DNA of 64,000 nucleotides from Gammaproteobacteria bacterium. Its GTDB lineage: Bacteria; Pseudomonadota; Gammaproteobacteria; Xanthomonadales; SZUA-36. The position numbers were made by a program, and so were the translations under genes. The notes beneath the pieces are model-generated. The model was not told the DNA's origin and ran no database searches. It saw only the letters and a list, made by a program, of their open reading frames with translations. The DNA is taken from the NCBI GenBank assembly GCA_024279945.1, contig JAJRRA010000007.1:19858-83857 (forward strand), in the 5' to 3' direction. This document shows positions 17,903-26,663 of the stretch, one piece after another (within the stretch, counting starts at the first letter, position 1; the number at the start of each line of letters is the position of its first letter).

Positions 17903-19456
17903 ATGAGCAACAAACAAAACCGCAGGCCTCTTGTGTTAATGATACTGGATGGCTGGGGCTATCGTAGCAAAAAAGATAATAACGCTATCGCTCTGGCTAA
18001 AACACCATGCTGGGATAACTTGTGGAAAAAAGACCCGCACAGCCTGATCAAAACATCGGGGGAGTCAGTAGGCCTGCCGAAGGGCCAGATGGGCAATTCC
18101 GAGGTTGGTCACATGAGCATCGGAGCAGGACGGGTCGTGCTCCAGGATTATACGAGAATTGAACAATCCATCCGCGACAACAGCTTCCGGCAAAACCGCG
18201 CACTTGGACGGGCAATCGATGCATCCCGGGATTCTGGATGCACCCTGCATATCATGGGCTTGCTTTCATCCGGAGGTGTTCACAGTCACGAAGACCATTT
18301 TTTGGAAACGGTAAAACTGGCGGCCGGGCGAGGCGCCACCTCCATCGCAGTCCATATCTTCCTGGACGGACGAGACACGCCACCGCGCAGTGCACAAGCC
18401 TCTATCGAACGAATGCAGCAACTGCTAGACCAGACCCCCGGCGCGAGGATTTGCACTGTTACCGGCCGATACTACGCAATGGACCGCGACAAACGGTGGG
18501 AGCGCGTACAAAAAGCCTACCATGCAATCAGTTCCAGCCGGGCCGAAATCACAGCGGATTCCGCCATTGATGCATTGCGAAAAGCCCGCGACCGCGGAGA
18601 AAACGATGAATTTGTTCAAGCCACACAGATTGGAAACCCACCCGGTGTTCAAGATGGCGACAGTATTATTTTCATTAACTTCCGTGCCGACCGTGCCAGG
18701 GAACTGACCATGGCTTTCGTGCTTGACCCGTTCGATGGTTTCACCCGACGACAAATCCACCTTGCCGAATTTGTGTGCATGACAGAGTATATGGCCGGCT
18801 TACCCGTCTCCGTGGCATTTCCACCGCAAACTCTGCCCCACCTTCTGGGGGAAGAACTGGCAAGAAACGGCATGCATCAGTTACGGATTGCCGAGACTGA
18901 GAAATACGCCCACGTGACATTTTTTTTCAACGGAGGAGAAGAATCACCTTTCGATCTGGAAGACCGGATCCTGATCCCATCGCCCCATGTCGCCACCTAT
19001 GATCTGCAGCCCGAGATGTCCATAGCAGAATTATCCCGGCGACTGCTTGAAGCCATTCACTCAGAAAAATACGATGTCATCATCTGTAATGTGGCCAATC
19101 CGGACATGGTGGGGCATACCGGCAACCTGCCGGCCGCGATAAAGGCGGTCGCGTCGGTGGATGCCTTCCTGGCCAGGGTTACCGCAGCAATCGACGATAT
19201 CGGGGGAGAAATACTGATCACAGCGGACCATGGCAATGTGGAGCAGATGCTGGATGAATCTTCAGGGCAAAGTCACACCGCCCATACCAACAATCTCGTA
19301 CCGTTCCTGTTCCACGGCCGGTCAGCCACGATTGCTGATGCCGGTTCACTCAGGGACATTGCGCCGACCATGCTCTATCTGCTGGGTTTGAGCCAGCCCC
19401 AGGAAATGACCGGTAGCCCGCTGACGGTTTTGACAGGTGATGCAGGCAAGCGATAG
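17903..19456 (+). CDS. gpmI: 2,3-bisphosphoglycerate-independent phosphoglycerate mutase
   Basis: Mn2+-dependent alkaline-phosphatase-superfamily enzyme that interconverts 3- and 2-phosphoglycerate. Motifs: LMILDGWGYR (metal), GNSEVGHMSIGAGR with the phosphorylated serine, FLDGRDTPPRSA, the metal-binding ITADHGNVEQM, and SHTAHTNNLVPF. I start at MSNKQNRRPL, which has GGGG six bases upstream; earlier in-frame ATGs at 17876 and 17888 would add up to nine residues. The 517-residue length is normal. Its 3' end overlaps envC, the conserved gpmI-envC-ctpA order. Confidence 0.96.
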   Translation: MSNKQNRRPLVLMILDGWGYRSKKDNNAIALAKTPCWDNLWKKDPHSLIKTSGESVGLPKGQMGNSEVGHMSIGAGRVVLQDYTRIEQSIRDNSFRQNRALGRAIDASRDSGCTLHIMGLLSSGGVHSHEDHFLETVKLAAGRGATSIAVHIFLDGRDTPPRSAQASIERMQQLLDQTPGARICTVTGRYYAMDRDKRWERVQKAYHAISSSRAEITADSAIDALRKARDRGENDEFVQATQIGNPPGVQDGDSIIFINFRADRARELTMAFVLDPFDGFTRRQIHLAEFVCMTEYMAGLPVSVAFPPQTLPHLLGEELARNGMHQLRIAETEKYAHVTFFFNGGEESPFDLEDRILIPSPHVATYDLQPEMSIAELSRRLLEAIHSEKYDVIICNVANPDMVGHTGNLPAAIKAVASVDAFLARVTAAIDDIGGEILITADHGNVEQMLDESSGQSHTAHTNNLVPFLFHGRSATIADAGSLRDIAPTMLYLLGLSQPQEMTGSPLTVLTGDAGKR

Positions 19457-20645
19457 CTTGTCTGCTCCCGCAGCGATCCCGGCTCGCTGCGGGCTCGCCC
19501 GGCAGTCCGTGATCGCCGTCCTGTATTGCGGCCTGCTGTGCTGTCCGGGACTGGTAGCCGCGCAAGGTGCCGGAGAAAGAGTAAACGCGGAATCACGGCT
19601 GGAAGTCGTCAGAAAAGAAATCGTGGTTGCGCAGAAAAATCTTGAAAAATCACGGGCAAAACACGCCAGTGAACATGACCACTTGCGTGAAATTGACCTC
19701 AGGATACAGGCAGCCAACCTGGAATTCCGAAGCCTGGAAAAGCAACGCCGGTCACACCTGGATGAACTGGCCACCCTGGAACGCCAAAGGGATGACTACC
19801 TGGTCCGGCTGAAGCAGCGCAACAAACAGTTGGCAGACCAGGTAAGGGCTTCTTACCGGCTGGACAGCCAATCCAGGCTGAAGTTGATTTTCAATCAGGT
19901 CAGCCCGGCTCAACTGGGCCGCATGCTGGCCTATTACGAATACATCAATCGCGCACAGATTTCGAAAATATCTGGTTTGAGAGAGGCTTTAACAACTCTC
20001 AACACCATGCAACAATCAATCACTCAGGAACTGTCACGGCTTGAAACCGTGCAACTAGAGCAGCGTGCGGTCATGAATCAACTGGATCAGCAGCGCCAAC
20101 AGCGCAAAATACTGCTGGCTAAACTGGATCAACAGATCGACAGCGAAGAGACACGACTGAGGGAACTGGAACGTAACCAGCAGGATCTTGAAACGCTGTT
20201 GGAGCGTCTTAGCGACGTGCTGGCGGATATCCCGGCTGATCTGGGGAAGCACCTGGGTCTTGCACAACAAAAGGGACAGATACCCATGCCAATTGACGGC
20301 CCGGTGCGTCATCCCTTCGGACAGAGCCGGGGGGGTGGTTTACACTGGCAGGGCTGGCTCATTGGCGCCGATCCGGGCGGTGAAGTCAGCGCAGTTGCCT
20401 ATGGCCGTGTAGCCTTCGCTGACTGGCTTCGCGGTTATGGCCTGTTGATTATTATTGATCATGGCGAAGGTTTCATGAGTCTCTACGGACATAATGAGAG
20501 CCTGCTCTATGAAGTTGGAGACTGGGTGGAACCGGGTGACATTATCAGTGTCATTGGTGTACGCACCGCGAATGACCAGGGCCTGTATTTTGAATTGAGG
20601 AAAAATGGGAAATCCATTGATCCTGCCGCCTGGCTTGAACGATAA
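19440..20645 (+). CDS. envC: Murein hydrolase activator EnvC
   Basis: Periplasmic coiled-coil protein with a LytM (M23) domain that activates the septal amidases AmiA and AmiB at the division site, under control of FtsEX. A signal-like hydrophobic segment (VIAVLYCGLLCCPGLVAAQ) is followed by coiled coil over roughly residues 50-270, then the LytM domain. The metal-binding residues look degenerate, as in EnvC: GLHWQGWLIG and LYGHNESL replace the catalytic H-x3-D and H-x-H. The ATG lies inside the end of gpmI (17-bp overlap); a GTG one codon earlier is also possible. The partner genes ftsE and ftsX are also in this window. Confidence 0.93.
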   Translation: MQASDSLSAPAAIPARCGLARQSVIAVLYCGLLCCPGLVAAQGAGERVNAESRLEVVRKEIVVAQKNLEKSRAKHASEHDHLREIDLRIQAANLEFRSLEKQRRSHLDELATLERQRDDYLVRLKQRNKQLADQVRASYRLDSQSRLKLIFNQVSPAQLGRMLAYYEYINRAQISKISGLREALTTLNTMQQSITQELSRLETVQLEQRAVMNQLDQQRQQRKILLAKLDQQIDSEETRLRELERNQQDLETLLERLSDVLADIPADLGKHLGLAQQKGQIPMPIDGPVRHPFGQSRGGGLHWQGWLIGADPGGEVSAVAYGRVAFADWLRGYGLLIIIDHGEGFMSLYGHNESLLYEVGDWVEPGDIISVIGVRTANDQGLYFELRKNGKSIDPAAWLER

Positions 20646-20660
20646 GGAAAAATTATTCAG

Positions 20661-21986
20661 ATGTATAAATCACTTGTAATGACACTGATATTACTGGCCT
20701 TTGCGTCAGTAGCCGTTGGCCAGGAAAATCCGGATGAAGCAGCGCAGGCAGGGACGGAGTCAGGCCAGGCTCAACTCACTTTGGATGACCTGCGAAACTT
20801 CACCGATGTGTTTAGCCAGATTCGCAGAAATTATATTGAAGAACTGGATGACAGGACGCTGCTGAACGCCGCCATCAATGGCATGATGTCGGAGCTGGAT
20901 CCGCACTCGTCCTATTTGCCTGCCGATGAATACAAACAACTGGACGATACCGCCCGTGGCCGCTACAGCGGTGTCGGAATTGATGTGGGCATACAGGGGC
21001 AGAAAATTATCGTGCGCAAAGTCATCACTTCCAGCCCTGCTGACAAAAGCGGACTCAATCCCGGAGACATCATTACCGCAATCGATGGAAAACCGGTAAA
21101 GGGGCGCATTTTACAGGATGCAATCGATGAAATTCAGGGCGAACCGGGCAGCTCTGTCACACTAACTGTCTTGTCAGGGGATCAAGGCAATAAAAAGCGA
21201 AAAGTGAAGCTGGTCCGGGAGTATGTCGACATCCCGACCATGACTTTCGAGTTGCTGGATCAGCAGTATGGTTACTTCAAAATCTTATTTTTTCATAAAA
21301 ACAGTGCAACAGAACTGGAGGAATCGCTGCAATCTATCAAGCAGGACGGCATTGTTTTGCGCGGATTGATAATCGACCTCAGAAATAATCCGGGCGGCGT
21401 GCTTCAGCCGGCCGTGGAAATGGCTGACGGTTTTCTCAATGAAGGCCTGATCGTATCTACCCGGGGACGCAATGCTGCCATGCAACTTGAATTCAAGGCC
21501 AAACCAGGTGAGTGGCTACCTGGGGTGCCCCTGATTGTGCTGGTAGACCGTGGTTCGGCCTCGGCATCGGAAGTGCTGGCCGGCGCACTACAGGATCACG
21601 GCCGTACCCTGATCGTGGGTGAACGCACTTTCGGCAAGGGCTCGGTTCAATCGGTCCTGCCGCTCAGGAACGGAGCCGGGATCAAGCTGACGACCGCACT
21701 CTATTACACACCATCCGGTCGCTCTATCCAGGCCGAAGGTATCCTTCCCGACCTTATTGTTGAGCAAACCGAGAGCACGGATGCACATCATCAACGACCT
21801 CGGGAAGCAGATCTTGACCGGCATCTGGATAAAGATGCGGATGTAAAATCCACCCTTCATGAGGTGTCAGTGCTCAGCGCCGAAGATTTTTCACTGCAGG
21901 AAGCACTCAGCGTCCTGCAAGACGCTGGAATACTCTCCGGCATTACCCAACCGACTGACCCGGAACTGACAGAACAGGAGGAATAA
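20661..21986 (+). CDS. ctpA: Carboxy-terminal processing protease CtpA (S41)
   Basis: Periplasmic PDZ serine protease of 441 residues that trims the C-termini of envelope proteins, in some species cell-wall hydrolases. A signal peptide (LVMTLILLAFASVAVG) is followed by an N-terminal helical region (YIEELDDRTLLNAAINGMM), a PDZ domain (GVGIDVGIQGQKIIV to VTLTVLSGD), and the S41 catalytic domain. The serine lies in DRGSASASEVLAGAL and the lysine in ERTFGKGSVQSV. A charged tail follows. It starts 15 bp after envC and is in the same operon. Confidence 0.95.
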   Translation: MYKSLVMTLILLAFASVAVGQENPDEAAQAGTESGQAQLTLDDLRNFTDVFSQIRRNYIEELDDRTLLNAAINGMMSELDPHSSYLPADEYKQLDDTARGRYSGVGIDVGIQGQKIIVRKVITSSPADKSGLNPGDIITAIDGKPVKGRILQDAIDEIQGEPGSSVTLTVLSGDQGNKKRKVKLVREYVDIPTMTFELLDQQYGYFKILFFHKNSATELEESLQSIKQDGIVLRGLIIDLRNNPGGVLQPAVEMADGFLNEGLIVSTRGRNAAMQLEFKAKPGEWLPGVPLIVLVDRGSASASEVLAGALQDHGRTLIVGERTFGKGSVQSVLPLRNGAGIKLTTALYYTPSGRSIQAEGILPDLIVEQTESTDAHHQRPREADLDRHLDKDADVKSTLHEVSVLSAEDFSLQEALSVLQDAGILSGITQPTDPELTEQEE

Positions 21987-21988
21987 TA

Positions 21989-22534
21989 ATGACTCGTGTG
22001 CTTGTACCTTTAGCCCAGGGCTGCGAAGAACTCGAAGCGGTAACCATCATTGACCTGCTCAGGCGGGCCGATATTGAAGTGGTTGCTGCCGGGCTGGATG
22101 ACGGGCCCGTAACCGCCAGTCGGGGAGTCAGGATACTGCCTGACATGCCACTTGAGGAAGCACTGGAACTGGATTACGACATGGTTGCCCTGCCCGGCGG
22201 TCTGCCCGGAAGTGATCACCTCGCAGCAGATGAACGCCTGACCTCCCTGTTGAAAAGCATGAACGAATCCGGCCGCTTTGTCGGCGCTGTTTGCGCCGCA
22301 CCCAAAGTACTCGCCCGCAGTGGAATTCTGGATGGCAAGCAGGCGACTGCTTACCCCGGTGTACTACAGGCGGAACAGCACCCGGACATCAGCGGTAAAG
22401 CCGTAACCCGTGACGGGTGTGTTATCACCTCACGTTCGGCCGGCACCGTTATGGATTTTGCACTGGCCATCATTGAAGCACTGCAGGGGCAAGAATCCCG
22501 TGACCGCGTGGAGAGCAGCCTGGCTCGGAATTAG
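21989..22534 (+). CDS. yajL: DJ-1/PfpI family protein, YajL-like
   Basis: A 181-residue DJ-1 superfamily protein. The nucleophile elbow GAVCAAPKVLARSGIL carries the conserved oxidation-sensitive cysteine, and the conserved glutamate is in PLAQGCEELEAVTIIDLLRRA. The YajL/ThiJ group is reported to act as a chaperone or protein deglycase under oxidative and glyoxal stress. The start has GAGGAATAAT directly upstream and lies two bases after the ctpA stop, so it belongs to that operon. Confidence 0.9.
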   Translation: MTRVLVPLAQGCEELEAVTIIDLLRRADIEVVAAGLDDGPVTASRGVRILPDMPLEEALELDYDMVALPGGLPGSDHLAADERLTSLLKSMNESGRFVGAVCAAPKVLARSGILDGKQATAYPGVLQAEQHPDISGKAVTRDGCVITSRSAGTVMDFALAIIEALQGQESRDRVESSLARN

Positions 22535-22688
22535 CGAGCCGCATGCGCAAAGATATCAACGAATTTTCTGGTAATATTTAGCCCTTCAGGTTCATCTGAT
22601 GAGTCGGCTTGCTGTAAACTTGAAGCTCAGGTGAATGAGCCACTGTACAGGCTTTGGTGAGACCACTAAAAGCAGTAAAGGAAACATC

Positions 22689-22973
22689 ATGGATAAGGGA
22701 TTTAAAGAAGAAAGAGTCAAGTCTTTAAGCGAGATTACGGCCCGGCACGAGTATAGAGAAATTGAGGGGTGTGCAAGCTGGCGGCACTACGCTGTACACC
22801 AGGATCGTGCGTGGCTTTTGAATGCTATAAAGATAATTCGGAGTCAGGTAGAAAAAATCCGCCAGGCCGACAGCGATGACAAAGAAAAAACGTCTCTGGA
22901 AGCGGAAGTCAATAAGCTATTGGGGATGTTTAAGGAAGAAACCCTGAATCACATTGGGGACGAAAACCAATAG
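22689..22973 (+). CDS. Small hypothetical protein
   Basis: A 94-residue cytosolic protein that I do not recognise. It is highly charged and mostly helical in character, with no signal peptide or membrane segment. A possible tryptophan-histidine patch (CASWRHYAVHQDRAWLL) is followed by a coiled-coil-like C-terminal half rich in Lys and Glu. The start is chosen at the ATG eight bases after AAAGGA; an in-frame ATG 54 bases upstream lacks such a site. It stands alone between yajL and the convergent DUF1820 gene. Confidence 0.6.
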   Translation: MDKGFKEERVKSLSEITARHEYREIEGCASWRHYAVHQDRAWLLNAIKIIRSQVEKIRQADSDDKEKTSLEAEVNKLLGMFKEETLNHIGDENQ

Positions 22974-23027
22974 TCAGCCTAAACGCCCGGCAATGCGAAT
23001 GAACCTTTTTTGGGGGACTGCTGGGTA

Positions 23028-23363
23028 TTAACGGGAACGATTCGGCGGCGAGACCGGGAACGGGGTGACTTTCTCGCCTGATTCACGGTCACGGATCAGG
23101 CACTGACCGCGCTTTTCCACTTCTTCTACACGGAGCACGCTCTGAATGGGCAGGTGCAGCACCCTGGCGCCTGCAAACTCCTGGCGCATTTTTTCTTCGG
23201 TGGGATCCACCACCAGGCCTTCACCCGACTCGAACACCAGGTCGGAAACTTCGATAAACCCCCACAGGCCGCTCGAAGTAACACCTTCGCTGTACAATTC
23301 GTATACTTTGCCCTGATTAAGAAAGATAATCTTGTATAGTGGTTTGTCTGCTATTTTGCCCAT
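23028..23363 (-). CDS. DUF1820 family protein
   Basis: A 111-residue cytosolic protein of the DUF1820 family, common in Pseudomonas and relatives; its function is unknown. Recognised from the N-terminal pattern PLYKIIFLNQGKVYELYSEGV, the GFIEVSDLVF strand, VVDPTEEKMRQEF and the SVLRVEEVEKRG stretch. The tail is rich in Pro and Arg. I use the ATG at the second codon of the open frame, since the first is a GTG directly before it. It follows the rhomboid gene on the same strand by about 20 bp and may share its transcript. Confidence 0.87.
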   Translation of the reverse strand: MGKIADKPLYKIIFLNQGKVYELYSEGVTSSGLWGFIEVSDLVFESGEGLVVDPTEEKMRQEFAGARVLHLPIQSVLRVEEVEKRGQCLIRDRESGEKVTPFPVSPPNRSR

Positions 23364-23384
23364 CACAAACTGCCTGCTCCAGAA

Positions 23385-24074
23385 TTATAATCGTATTTGC
23401 GCCAGCGCTTTGCCCATCAGGGTAATACTCAGACCCAGAGCGAAGCCGGTCACATGTGTCCACCAGGCCACAGCAGCGTTAATGGGGCCAAAAACCGTAT
23501 AAAGCAACTGCAGAGTAAACCACGACCCAATCACCAACAGTGCCGGCACTCGCGCAAACTGCAGATACAACCCAAGAGGCAGGAACAATCCGATCCTGCG
23601 CTTGGGGAACAATCCAAGATAAGCGCCCACAAGCGCTGAAACCGCCCCGCTGGCCCCGATGATGGGTGTATCAAGCTGTGGAACCTGCAAGGTTACGATC
23701 ACGTTGGCCAGCGTTCCGCCAAGCAGAAACACTGCCAGTAAACCGAAAGAGCCAATACGTTGTTCCACCGGCATACCAAATACCCACAAATAGGCAAGGT
23801 TGCCCGCCAGGTGTAGCCAGTTTGCATGAATAAAAATGGATGTGACCAGAGTCAGCATGGACAAATTCCACCACGAATCAGCCGACTGCTCCAGGATCTG
23901 CGCCAGTTTATAGGGGTGCATCCCACCCATTTCTATCATGGCCTGCTGAAGGGCGGGACTGATGCCGAAATAAGCCAGCAAAACCAGCAGGCAAACCAAA
24001 CCGATGCCGACCGTCACAATGGGAGAATGAGGCGAAGTCTCTGTCCAGTTGGTAACAATGCCATCAGCCCGCAT
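23385..24074 (-). CDS. Rhomboid family intramembrane serine protease
   Basis: Polytopic inner-membrane protease of 229 residues. The N-terminal half of the core has HANWLHLAGNLAYLWVFG, with the family's H-x2-H-x2-N pattern, the catalytic serine is in GASGAVSALVGAYLG, and the catalytic histidine is in THVTGFALGLS in the last helix. Six or seven hydrophobic segments can be traced. Substrates are unknown. It is ten bases downstream of gspB on the same strand, so it is probably part of the putA-gspA-gspB transcript. Confidence 0.92.
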   Translation of the reverse strand: MRADGIVTNWTETSPHSPIVTVGIGLVCLLVLLAYFGISPALQQAMIEMGGMHPYKLAQILEQSADSWWNLSMLTLVTSIFIHANWLHLAGNLAYLWVFGMPVEQRIGSFGLLAVFLLGGTLANVIVTLQVPQLDTPIIGASGAVSALVGAYLGLFPKRRIGLFLPLGLYLQFARVPALLVIGSWFTLQLLYTVFGPINAAVAWWTHVTGFALGLSITLMGKALAQIRL

Positions 24075-24084
24075 TACGGTGGTT

Positions 24085-24921
24085 TCAGCCCTTCACAAGA
24101 AATCTGTAATTTCTGAAGCGGAACACGGCGCCGTCGCGCCTGATCTCATCAAGCACAACGCCTTCAAGCAACTCCTGTTTTTCCACCAGACGCAGGCCAT
24201 TGATCAGCAGGAAACGATCCTCGGGTTTCTCGGCGTAGACAAGTACGTTGATGCGGAACTCTGGTAATCCGTCCCGCAGTGCCTGGGGAATCTGCCAGAA
24301 ACTGATCGGTTCGGACTCATGTGGTTGCAGGCGGGACGAACGCCTGGATGGAGTCGAAACCGGTGCCTCTTGTGCAGGGACGGGCCGATCTGCAGTCGCT
24401 TGAGCCGTGACCGGGGCTGATGAACTCTTTGCGGTCGAGGCCGGGGGTAACCTAGCATCTGCAACTGCTGCGGAGTGAGGGGGTGCCTCATACGAATTGA
24501 AAGACTGTTTCAATTTTTCCTTGTGCTGCTGGGTCTCCTCGGGAGTCCTGGCGGGGAGTACGGTTAATCCGGTCAGATCTTTTTTCGTATTCCATAGTGA
24601 TGCAACCGCTGGGCGATTTAAGTTTTCAGGTTCCGTTTCCGTAGCAGGCGCCCGGGTTCCCTGGGCCGGAACTTCCTCAAGCTGTGGCGTTGCAACAACA
24701 TCAACGCCGGTTGCGGCTATCCTGTCGGTCGGTTCACGAAACTGCTGCCAGCCAAACCAGGCAATGGCCAGCGCGCTCAGAGCCAGCATGGATAAGGAAA
24801 TCCATTGTGGCTCCGTTACCTTTTCTCCGTGCGGAGCCTTAACAACTGTGTGAATCGTGGGGGTTTTGCCCAGTTGACGCTGCGTTTCAGATTTTTTCAA
24901 TGCATCGAGTAATATCGACAT
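24085..24921 (-). CDS. gspB: General secretion pathway protein GspB
   Basis: A 278-residue bitopic membrane protein. The N-terminus MSILLDALKKSETQRQLG is typical of GspB/ExeB and was used to choose the start over an ATG 11 codons upstream. A single membrane helix (LSMLALSALAIAWFGW) is followed by a long Pro/Ala/Thr-rich periplasmic linker and the C-terminal GspB domain (ISFWQIPQALRDGLPEFRIN to FRFRNYRFLV). In Aeromonas the ExeAB complex helps assemble the type II secretin through the cell wall. It follows gspA by 13 bp. Confidence 0.92.
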   Translation of the reverse strand: MSILLDALKKSETQRQLGKTPTIHTVVKAPHGEKVTEPQWISLSMLALSALAIAWFGWQQFREPTDRIAATGVDVVATPQLEEVPAQGTRAPATETEPENLNRPAVASLWNTKKDLTGLTVLPARTPEETQQHKEKLKQSFNSYEAPPHSAAVADARLPPASTAKSSSAPVTAQATADRPVPAQEAPVSTPSRRSSRLQPHESEPISFWQIPQALRDGLPEFRINVLVYAEKPEDRFLLINGLRLVEKQELLEGVVLDEIRRDGAVFRFRNYRFLVKG

Positions 24922-24934
24922 ACCTGAGACTCCT

Positions 24935-26647
24935 TCAATGTGATACTGGCGCAATGATCAACCGGGGTTCTGCAATGGTGGGCGCCATCAGATACAGCAG
25001 CGTATTCGGACCGACGATACCGTCAGCCTTCAAGCCGTTGCGCCGCTGAAACGCCATCAGCCAGGACTCAAAATTTTCATCGAATTCACTGCCACCGAGC
25101 CAGGCTGGATCAGCAAAACCAGCCATTTCTGTAATGATATCCACTGCCATGCCGGTTTCTCCCCGGCGGATCTGGAGCGGCCAGTCCGGCGCCTGAGGCC
25201 AGGGAACAATAAACTCCCCCAGCCAGCGACTCTCTACTGCTCCACGCGAAATTTCCACAGGAAAATGTGCATCTCCAACCAGCAAACCATCGTGCGTTAT
25301 TCCGCGCAACAGCAAGTGTCTCGATTCTTCTCCCTGTAGAACCAACAGGACCGGCAGTCCCAGTCGCTGCACCCGGGCCCAGTTACCGCGTTCCCTCAAG
25401 CAGGCGTAGCCCGTAGCAAGCCCGCCTTCACAAGCCAGGCGCATGTCATTGGCCCGGCCACCGTCATGCCAAAGGTCCGCCAGTGCCTGCCAGGCTGATT
25501 CATGTTGATTATCCAGCCAGGACTGGTCCAGGGTAGTGAGGAGTGCCCCGCGAGCGCGCTGGCCGTTGCTGGCGTTAGCTGTGCTTCCCACAGCGCCCAC
25601 AGCATTGGCCTCCACTCGGGGCGGATCAGGCGCAACGGCCTCAAGAGTGACGGAAGATACACCTTCCCCCTCGGGCGGTGGTTCAGTTGATGAACGTTCA
25701 GGCTGCGCCACTGGAGGCAAGCTTTCTGTTCCAGGCGGGCTTACCCGGGTCACTCCAATCGTGACGATAATCAGGGCCACGGCAGCTACCGCCGCGACCA
25801 GCCAGGGCCAGCGATTGTTCCGCACCCGGATTTCGCTGGGTTGTACCTCGTCTGCGGCCTCACGGACCAGCCTGGCGCTCACGGTGAGAGATTCTTTCGC
25901 ATAAGCGCCGGCCAGGGCGCGATCTGCAATGATGTTAATTAAACGCGGGACACCCCCGGAACGCTGGTACAGGGCGTGTAGCGCCGCCGGGCCAAACGGG
26001 TTTTGACTGGCGCCGGCAACTTTCATTCTATGCCGGACATAAGCATATGTTTCATCCTGTCCCAGTGGAGCCAGGTGATAACGTGCCGTGATTCGTTGTG
26101 ATAATTGACGGAGATTCTGCCGTTCCAACAGTTGCCGTAATTCCGGCTGGCCCAGCAGAACCATTTGCAATAATTTGTCCTTGGTGGTCTCCAGGTTGGT
26201 CAGTAAACGCACCTGCTCCAGAGCCTCCGGGCTGAGATTCTGAGCCTCGTCGATCACCACCACGACGCGCCGGCCCTGGGTATGCTGTGCCAGGAGGTAG
26301 TGATTGAGTGAATCAACCATGGCCTTGCTGCTGTGCGATATCCCCTCTGTCTCCAGGCCCAGTTCTTCACAGATCGTAGCCAACAATTCCTGTGGTGTGA
26401 CCAGTGGGTTCAGAATCAATGCGATCTGGGTGCTTTCGGGCACTTGCTCCATCAGGCAGCGGCACAGTGTCGTCTTACCGGTTCCCACCTCACCAGTCAG
26501 TTGAACGAAGCCACCCGCCCCACCCTGGCCAACGCCGTATAACAGGTGAGCCAGTGCATCCCGGTGAGCAGCGCTCAGGTAGACGAAAGCCGGATCAGGC
26601 GTAATCGAAAACGGAGCTTCGTTCAGGTCAAAAAACTGCAGGTACAA
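24935..26647 (-). CDS. gspA: General secretion pathway protein GspA/ExeA, AAA ATPase with peptidoglycan-binding domain
   Basis: Inner-membrane ATPase of 570 residues. Domains in order: AAA+ module with Walker A TGEVGTGKTTLC and Walker B VVVVIDEAQNLS; a membrane helix near residue 285 (WLVAAVAAVALIIVTIG); a periplasmic region resembling a C39-like peptidase fold; and a C-terminal peptidoglycan-binding domain (FESWLMAFQRRNGLKADGIVG). It works with GspB in secretin assembly. The start codon appears to be TTG preceded by GAGGAT, giving MYLQFFDLNEAPFSITPDP, the standard N-terminus. It lies 16 bp after putA. No gspC-gspN genes are in the window. Confidence 0.92.
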   Translation of the reverse strand: MYLQFFDLNEAPFSITPDPAFVYLSAAHRDALAHLLYGVGQGGAGGFVQLTGEVGTGKTTLCRCLMEQVPESTQIALILNPLVTPQELLATICEELGLETEGISHSSKAMVDSLNHYLLAQHTQGRRVVVVIDEAQNLSPEALEQVRLLTNLETTKDKLLQMVLLGQPELRQLLERQNLRQLSQRITARYHLAPLGQDETYAYVRHRMKVAGASQNPFGPAALHALYQRSGGVPRLINIIADRALAGAYAKESLTVSARLVREAADEVQPSEIRVRNNRWPWLVAAVAAVALIIVTIGVTRVSPPGTESLPPVAQPERSSTEPPPEGEGVSSVTLEAVAPDPPRVEANAVGAVGSTANASNGQRARGALLTTLDQSWLDNQHESAWQALADLWHDGGRANDMRLACEGGLATGYACLRERGNWARVQRLGLPVLLVLQGEESRHLLLRGITHDGLLVGDAHFPVEISRGAVESRWLGEFIVPWPQAPDWPLQIRRGETGMAVDIITEMAGFADPAWLGGSEFDENFESWLMAFQRRNGLKADGIVGPNTLLYLMAPTIAEPRLIIAPVSH

Positions 26648-26663
26648 GACATATCCTCGTCAT